38,320 bases of DNA from Bacteroidales bacterium (GTDB lineage: Bacteria > Bacteroidota > Bacteroidia > Bacteroidales > BM520): contig JAEEQW010000019.1 of assembly GCA_016285515.1 (NCBI GenBank), forward strand, positions 1 to 38,320. Direction: 5' to 3'. Each line of letters opens with the position of its first letter. Positions within the stretch are counted from its first letter, which is position 1. Under the pieces are notes generated by a model. It had not been told where the DNA came from and ran no database searches. It saw only the letters and a list, made by a program, of their open reading frames with translations. Shown piece after piece: positions 34,598-38,320 of the stretch. The position numbers and the translations under genes were made by a program.

Positions 34598-34744
34598 ATG
34601 ACGATTACAGTGGCTGCCGTGGTACGACAGCCCTACAACGCTACGAACCACGATGAGAACGGAATACATACGTTCACACTAACTCCTGGCCTCTACTTCG
34701 TCAAATCTGGCGAAGGAGCGGTGAAGAAGGTTGTGGTGGAATAA
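34598..34744 (+). pseudogene. T9SS sorting-domain stub with an embedded palindrome
   Basis: The 48-codon frame runs through the dispersed palindrome (34612-34636) and then reads DENGIHTFTLTPGLYFVKSG and EGAVKKVVVE before TAA. The second part is the typical end of a type A T9SS sorting domain. The head of the gene is missing, replaced by the palindrome and the lipoprotein stub. It is not expected to be functional. Confidence 0.5.
34612..34636 (-). repeat. Dispersed palindrome, copy C
   Basis: These 25 bases are identical to 22546-22570 (copy B). The minus-strand arms are GGCTGTCGT and ACGGCAGCC. Confidence 0.75.
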
Positions 34745-34751
34745 CCGTTTG

Positions 34752-36026
34752 TTAGTCTTTCAGACAGCCTATTGGAACTACATAGATTCCGTCCTCACGC
34801 CGATAGGCGAACTTACCGACCGCGGTCAGCACCATTCTGAAAGCAGGCGCCTTCATCTTCGTGGTGTCAATCTTGCCAGTCAGTTCTGTGAGTGCATCCA
34901 CTCCTTCTTGTATCAGTTTCTCCCCACCCAGCTTTATCTCTATCAAGCCATACGAACCATTCCTTAAATGCACCACCGTGTCACATTCCAGGCCGTTTTT
35001 GTCGCGGTAATGATAGACTTGCCCGTCAAGCGCATCGGCAAACACTCTTAAGTCGCGCACGCACAATGTCTCAAAGAACAATCCAAACGTTTTCAAGTCA
35101 TTAATCAAGTCGTTCGGTCCTAAGCCTAATGCTGCAGTGGCAATTGACGGATCCACAAAATAGCGGTTGTCTGACGTGCGGATGGCCGTCTTGGAACGCA
35201 GATTGGGGTTCCAGGCTTCCATATCCTCAATCACGAAAATCTTCTTCAATGCGGCAATGTAAGCATAGATGGTCTTGTTGTCCACGCTGTCCGCGTCATT
35301 GGCACGGACATCAGCGGCAATTGTGCTGATGGGTGTTTGAGAACCCTGGTTCCTGGCATACGACCGCATCAGCCTTTTTGTCCTCTCGGCATCCCGTTTC
35401 ACACCGTCAGCACGTGAGATGTCCTTTTTTACCACTGCATCATAATAGTCAAAGGCCCTGCCAAGCGCCACATCCTTCTTTTGCATAGTCGCCCTTGGCC
35501 ATCCGCCACGGCAAGTCAGATACGCAACATCCTCTATCTTCAGTTTGTTCTCCACAAACAACTGCTCAGGTGCTTCGAACAACGCTTTCAAGCTAACACC
35601 ACCGTTGGACTCACCGGATTCCCAAAGACTCATGGGGCGCATCATAAGCCACGAAACACGTCCTGTTCCCGAGTGCTTCATTTTATCGTCATCCACAGGA
35701 ACAGCCGATCCTGTGAGGATAAACTGTCCATCGTCATCCCTATGGTCCACTTCAAATCTCATGGTATCCCATAGGGTCGGGACATTTTGCCATTCGTCAA
35801 TCAATCTGGGCGTTTTTCCAGCCAAAACTCCTTTTGGATTAATTACAGCCAATTGTTGCCAGTTTGTCCCCTCTTCGGTGTCGTCCATGTAAACCACACT
35901 CATGGCCTGCTGCTCAGCAGTAGTGGTCTTTCCACACCATTTGGGGCCTTCTATCAAGACTGCACCCACACCTTCCAACTTTCTTTTCAGAAGTATATCG
36001 GCAATTCTTGGTTTATAATTCTTCAT
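34752..36026 (-). CDS. AAA_14/DUF4143 ATPase
   Basis: From ATG 36026 the protein is 424 residues. It has Walker A GPKWCGKTTT near residue 29, Walker-B-like PRLIDEWQNVP, a sensor-like FILTGSAVP, and a DUF4143 C-terminal region with FGLFFETLCVRDLRVFA and CDTVVHLRNGSYGLIEIKLG. The last part resembles a PD-(D/E)xK nuclease core. This family is abundant in Bacteroidota; its role is unclear, perhaps DNA-related or toxin-antitoxin-like. A longer frame starting at 36050 is possible but lies too close to the -7 box at 36048-36055. Confidence 0.92.
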   Translation of the reverse strand: MKNYKPRIADILLKRKLEGVGAVLIEGPKWCGKTTTAEQQAMSVVYMDDTEEGTNWQQLAVINPKGVLAGKTPRLIDEWQNVPTLWDTMRFEVDHRDDDGQFILTGSAVPVDDDKMKHSGTGRVSWLMMRPMSLWESGESNGGVSLKALFEAPEQLFVENKLKIEDVAYLTCRGGWPRATMQKKDVALGRAFDYYDAVVKKDISRADGVKRDAERTKRLMRSYARNQGSQTPISTIAADVRANDADSVDNKTIYAYIAALKKIFVIEDMEAWNPNLRSKTAIRTSDNRYFVDPSIATAALGLGPNDLINDLKTFGLFFETLCVRDLRVFADALDGQVYHYRDKNGLECDTVVHLRNGSYGLIEIKLGGEKLIQEGVDALTELTGKIDTTKMKAPAFRMVLTAVGKFAYRREDGIYVVPIGCLKD

Positions 36027-36047
36027 AATGCAATATTTTTTATGCCG

Positions 36048-36055
36048 CAAAACTA
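36048..36055 (-). promoter_or_regulatory. -7 box for the DUF4143 ATPase
   Basis: Minus-strand TAGTTTTG followed by CGG fits TAnnTTTG and ends 22 bases before the ATG at 36026, ruling against the start at 36050. Confidence 0.6.
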
Positions 36056-36096
36056 CAAATTATTTTGCACAAAATCAGCGTTTTTTAGATTTTTAT

Positions 36097-36155
36097 TTCC
36101 AAAGTTGGCCGATTTTCACTTCCAAAGTTGGCTGGTTTTTACTTCCAAAGTTGGC
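36097..36155. repeat. 23-bp tandem repeats upstream of the DUF4143 ATPase
   Basis: Three copies of TTCCAAAGTTGGC start at 36097, 36120 and 36143, an exact 23-base period. The core CCAAAGTTGG is a small dyad (CCAA/TTGG). They lie 40-100 bases upstream of the -7 box, on one helical face spacing of about two turns, as expected for protein-binding sites. Confidence 0.7.
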
Positions 36156-36370
36156 AAAATTAAACCAAGTTTTTTTTCAAATCAAAACAGATTTTAAATT
36201 ATATGGCAATACCAGTCTGCATCACATTGTCATAGAGTGGCGACCAACAGTCTTCGGTCTTGGCACCATGATTAGCTATTCGGCGATTAGGATGCTGGAT
36301 TTGCCGATTGCGGCACGCAAACAATGATGCTGTAGGGCTGTCACATCGTGGCAGCCGCTGTTTGCGAAAC
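36156..36370. other. Gene-free stretch between the tandem repeats and the PLD-like stub
   Basis: Apart from one dispersed palindrome at 36332-36358, I see no gene or clear signal in these roughly 215 bases. Confidence 0.5.
36332..36358 (+). repeat. Dispersed palindrome, copy D
   Basis: The arms are GGCTGTCAC and GTGGCAGCC around ATC, like copy A and with the same outer bases as copies B and C. Confidence 0.7.
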
Positions 36371-36595
36371 GATTACAGCGGCATATCCCAGTTATTATAC
36401 TGACTCGCTGGTTTCCTTGGTGAGCGACCAGGCGGTCGCATCGGCATGAAAGGCGACGATATTCGCAACTTCGAGGCTGGCATACTCACCGAAAATCCCG
36501 AGCTGGTCGAGCAAGCCATGAACCAATTCGATGCCGTCTGGATAGGCAAACACTGCAAATCCTGCAAACGGAAAGCCTTTTGCGGGGATCCGATT
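36371..36595 (+). pseudogene. 3' stub of a phospholipase-D-like nuclease gene
   Basis: The frame reads DYSGISQLLY, a stop, then LAGFLGERPGGRIGMKGDD, IRNFEAGILTENPELVEQAM, NQFDAVWIGKHCKSCKRKAF and CGDPI. The RNFEAGILT ... FDxxW-x-GKHC-x2-C-x3-AFCGD pattern resembles the C-terminal end of PLD-like phosphodiesterase proteins of Bacteroidota, including a four-Cys cluster. The body with the HKD motifs is missing. The frame then runs on to 36742 without homology that I recognise. Family assignment is from memory and moderate. Confidence 0.45.
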
Positions 36596-36616
36596 GGGTT
36601 AGTGTCCAATAATAAC

Positions 36617-36637
36617 AACACGCATCTTTTGCGTGTT
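36617..36637. repeat. A-tract palindrome 1
   Basis: Eight-base perfect arms AACACGCA and TGCGTGTT surround TCTTT (AAAGA on the other strand). Confidence 0.7.
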
Positions 36638-36680
36638 AATAGTGGTAGGTGTAAAATTTGCGCATACCACTATAAGCAAT

Positions 36681-36695
36681 GTATAAAAAATGCAT
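36681..36695. repeat. A-tract palindrome 2 (degenerate)
   Basis: GTATAAAAAATGCAT matches the spacing of sites 3 and 4 but has an imperfect left arm; outer bases GCAAT and ATTGC extend the dyad. Confidence 0.45.
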
Positions 36696-36718
36696 ATTGC
36701 AATTCAAAAGAGGCATGT

Positions 36719-36733
36719 GTGCAAAAAATGCAC
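36719..36733. repeat. A-tract palindrome 3
   Basis: GTGCAAAAAATGCAC has perfect five-base arms GTGCA and TGCAC around AAAAA and is identical to site 4. Confidence 0.7.
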
Positions 36734-36783
36734 CTGTGGTAGTATTATGCAGGTTATGCATATTACTGTTGAAATGGAATAAC

Positions 36784-36798
36784 GTGCAAAAAATGCAC
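36784..36798. repeat. A-tract palindrome 4
   Basis: GTGCAAAAAATGCAC, identical to site 3, lies 65 bases downstream of it. Confidence 0.7.
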
Positions 36799-36809
36799 TT
36801 TAGTTTAGC

Positions 36810-36830
36810 CTGTGCTTCAATTTGGCACAG
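36810..36830. repeat. Hairpin CTGTGC/GCACAG
   Basis: Six-base perfect arms CTGTGC and GCACAG surround a nine-base loop. It lies 12 bases after palindrome 4 and just before the T-rich run upstream of the RecA-like gene. Confidence 0.5.
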
Positions 36831-36941
36831 TCATTTTTTTTCTTTGCAGCGAAGACTGAGAGAAAAAAAATCATCGCCCGTGGTTGAATAAACACAGTTT
36901 TTCTTCTATAAAGAAAAGGTTGAACAATTTAGTAAAAAGCT

Positions 36942-37784
36942 ATGGAGACAAAGAAAATGAGAGACGTAGTTTTCGACAAGGAATTGTTTGAAAACTTCCA
37001 ATCCGGCACAATACTCGACACGCTTCTGTGCAGCTATAAAGGTCTGCCCAAAGGGGTCAACTACATGATAATCGGCGACCCCGGTGTGGGCAAAACCACA
37101 ATCATTCTTGACCTTATTGCCAACATATCTCGTCATTCTCCAAACTCCAGAGTATTGTTTATCAGTGCCGAAATGAACGAGATAGACCTTGCCATTTATG
37201 TTCAGCGCTACCCAAAATTCAGCAATATCGACATCCTTTTTGTTGAAGCCGATTTTGACAACGGCATTCACCATCTCATGGAAATAGAAGATGTTTTACA
37301 ACAGGGCTGGGATATTGTAGCCATCGACTCATTCTACGAACTACAAGGTATCATCAAGGAAGAAGAAAACATCACATTGCGCCTGGCTGAAGCCAAACTA
37401 CTCAGCCTTATCAAGCGCCACAACAAAGCCGACAACATTGCCGGTATACACACCACTTTCCTAACCATCCAGCAAGTGACTAAAAGCGGCGTGTTTGTCG
37501 GCTCCAACCGCCTCAAGCACATGATCACCGCCATGATGGAGCTGAGGCTCGACAACCCAAAAAATATCTACAGCGACCGCTTCGTGGTGTTCACGAAACA
37601 CCGCCGTGGCGACGTGGGGGTGAAACTCTACTACAGCCTAAGCTCGACAGGCGACGTCACTTTCGACGAGGAACGCTTCATCAGCGACAGGAAACTGCGA
37701 AAAGTGCAAAGCGAGGTCTCCTCACAGTTGCGCGATTTCGCCTCACAATTCGACCAACTATTCAACAAAACCCAAACAGACTAA
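36942..37784 (+). CDS. RecA-fold ATPase (RadA/RepA/DnaB-like)
   Basis: The 280-residue protein has a single RecA-like core: YMIIGDPGVGKTT with Walker A at 45-52, VLFISAEMNEIDLAIYVQRY after it, and a Walker-B-like DIVAIDSFYEL. Later GIHTTFLTIQQVTKSGVFVG resembles the motif 3 and DNA-loop region of RadA, RepA and DnaB-type enzymes. No zinc finger or Lon-like domain of RadA is present. It may load or remodel a replication or repair complex, probably of a mobile element. The stop is two bases before the next gene. The start at METKK is the natural one but MRDVV six codons later is possible. Confidence 0.85.
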   Translation: METKKMRDVVFDKELFENFQSGTILDTLLCSYKGLPKGVNYMIIGDPGVGKTTIILDLIANISRHSPNSRVLFISAEMNEIDLAIYVQRYPKFSNIDILFVEADFDNGIHHLMEIEDVLQQGWDIVAIDSFYELQGIIKEEENITLRLAEAKLLSLIKRHNKADNIAGIHTTFLTIQQVTKSGVFVGSNRLKHMITAMMELRLDNPKNIYSDRFVVFTKHRRGDVGVKLYYSLSSTGDVTFDEERFISDRKLRKVQSEVSSQLRDFASQFDQLFNKTQTD

Positions 37785-37786
37785 CT

Positions 37787-38320
37787 ATGGATTACCAATC
37801 ATTTCAACAAGAAAAGCAGAACTTCATGGCGCAGCCCATCGGATACAGGGAGGCCGCCATCAACGAGCTGACGGCCATCAACGACACCCATTACAGCATC
37901 GGCGGCACCATCGTGGAGTTGTCGGAGTCCGTCGCCGACGACATGGACCACCATTATGGGATCATGCCCCAACAAAGCAAGAACGCCAGAAAGACATTTG
38001 GCGACGTGGGCATCACGCATCTTCGCAACTTCTTGGGTCAGGCAGGCAAACAAGACAAACGCCGTCTCGTGCTTGTCGCCGACACTTCACAACGCCAAGT
38101 GACGCGCGTTCTCCAGACGAAAGAGCACCTCATTCCGCCGACGTCGTTCTTCGACTTCGCCGAGTTGTTTATGGACAAAAACGGCTACGAGCCCGAAGCG
38201 TTAGAATACGACACGGGCCCCGAGATCTCCTTGCGTATGAGGCCCAACAACCCAACCTATCTGCCTTTTGCCCCCGATGACGAATTCATGTCGAACGGTT
38301 TGTGGCTGCGCTGGAATCCC
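37787..38320 (+). CDS. Unknown protein, 3' end outside the window
   Basis: The frame runs from ATG 37787 to the window end without a stop, giving 178 residues. No signal peptide or membrane segment is visible. Blocks such as LSESVADDMDHHYGIMP, FGDVGITHLRNFLGQAG and RLVLVADTSQRQVTRVLQTK are distinctive, yet I cannot assign a family; a phage or plasmid DUF932-like protein is one possibility. The two-base gap from the RecA-like gene implies co-expression. The coding sequence is GC-richer than the intergenic DNA just before. Confidence 0.75.
   Translation, partial: MDYQSFQQEKQNFMAQPIGYREAAINELTAINDTHYSIGGTIVELSESVADDMDHHYGIMPQQSKNARKTFGDVGITHLRNFLGQAGKQDKRRLVLVADTSQRQVTRVLQTKEHLIPPTSFFDFAELFMDKNGYEPEALEYDTGPEISLRMRPNNPTYLPFAPDDEFMSNGLWLRWNP

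Larger units (their letters stand above)
36596..36941. other. AT-rich region with A-tract palindromes before the RecA-like gene
   Basis: About 345 bases without a gene. They contain at least three related inverted repeats with five-base A-rich centres (36617, 36719, 36784), one degenerate version (36681) and a further hairpin (36810-36830). A weak -7-like CTTTGCAG lies near 36842. Confidence 0.55.

Noticed and set aside
36097..36155. CRISPR-like array
   Set aside because: The repeat units are only 13 bases with 10-base spacers and only three copies; no cas genes are near.
1..38320. tRNA, rRNA or riboswitch genes
   Set aside because: I found no convincing cloverleaf or conserved riboswitch core by reading; this is not a computed scan.

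Overview
This window looks like a chromosomal segment from a member of Bacteroidota, most likely order Bacteroidales. The evidence is internal. Many genes have a TAnnTTTG-type -7 box upstream. There is a SusC/TonB-receptor-like outer-membrane barrel, a C10 protease with a type IX secretion C-terminal domain, a BspA-like leucine-rich repeat protein, many small lipoproteins, and AAA ATPases of the DUF234 and DUF4143 type. Species cannot be assigned by eye.

Left arm (1-6419): a tightly packed plus-strand run encodes a partial unknown protein, a GNAT acetyltransferase, a four-helix membrane protein, a Vat/CatB-like hexapeptide acetyltransferase, a P-loop kinase, a CPBP membrane protease and a membrane-anchored erythromycin-esterase homologue. 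Together it resembles a drug-modification cluster. A frameshifted LRR gene and a lipoprotein version of a flavin reductase follow.

Accessory island (6467-20324): the minus strand carries a DUF5131 gene, an ASCH-domain remnant and a complete type I restriction-modification locus (hsdM...hsdS...hsdR). Other genes sit between the RM subunits: a metallophosphoesterase with its own promoter, a REP-associated tyrosine transposase flanked by perfect inverted palindromes, a membrane/coiled-coil protein overlapping hsdS, and a secreted small protein between hsdS and hsdR. Next comes a SIMPL-HIRAN-WYL gene group between two direct copies of the 5' region of an AAA ATPase gene, one a decayed scar and one intact.

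Central metabolic part (20441-33712): an SDR-VOC gene pair, a secreted GH3 beta-xylosidase/glucosidase-like enzyme and a convergent outer-membrane beta-barrel receptor. Then a plus-strand run encodes a DUF47 protein, a PiT phosphate transporter, a second DUF47 protein, a T9SS-exported C10 cysteine protease and a MauE-thioredoxin fusion. A strong bidirectional hairpin terminator closes this run.

Right arm (33747-38320): small lipoproteins and decayed gene stubs, a DUF4143 ATPase with 23-bp tandem repeats upstream, a PLD-like gene stub, and an AT-rich zone with A-tract palindromes. After that come a RecA-like ATPase and an unknown partial gene that may begin another mobile or phage-like module. 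A dispersed palindromic element occurs at three loci (four copies), and its inner stem bases covary. No tRNA, rRNA or CRISPR array was recognised.
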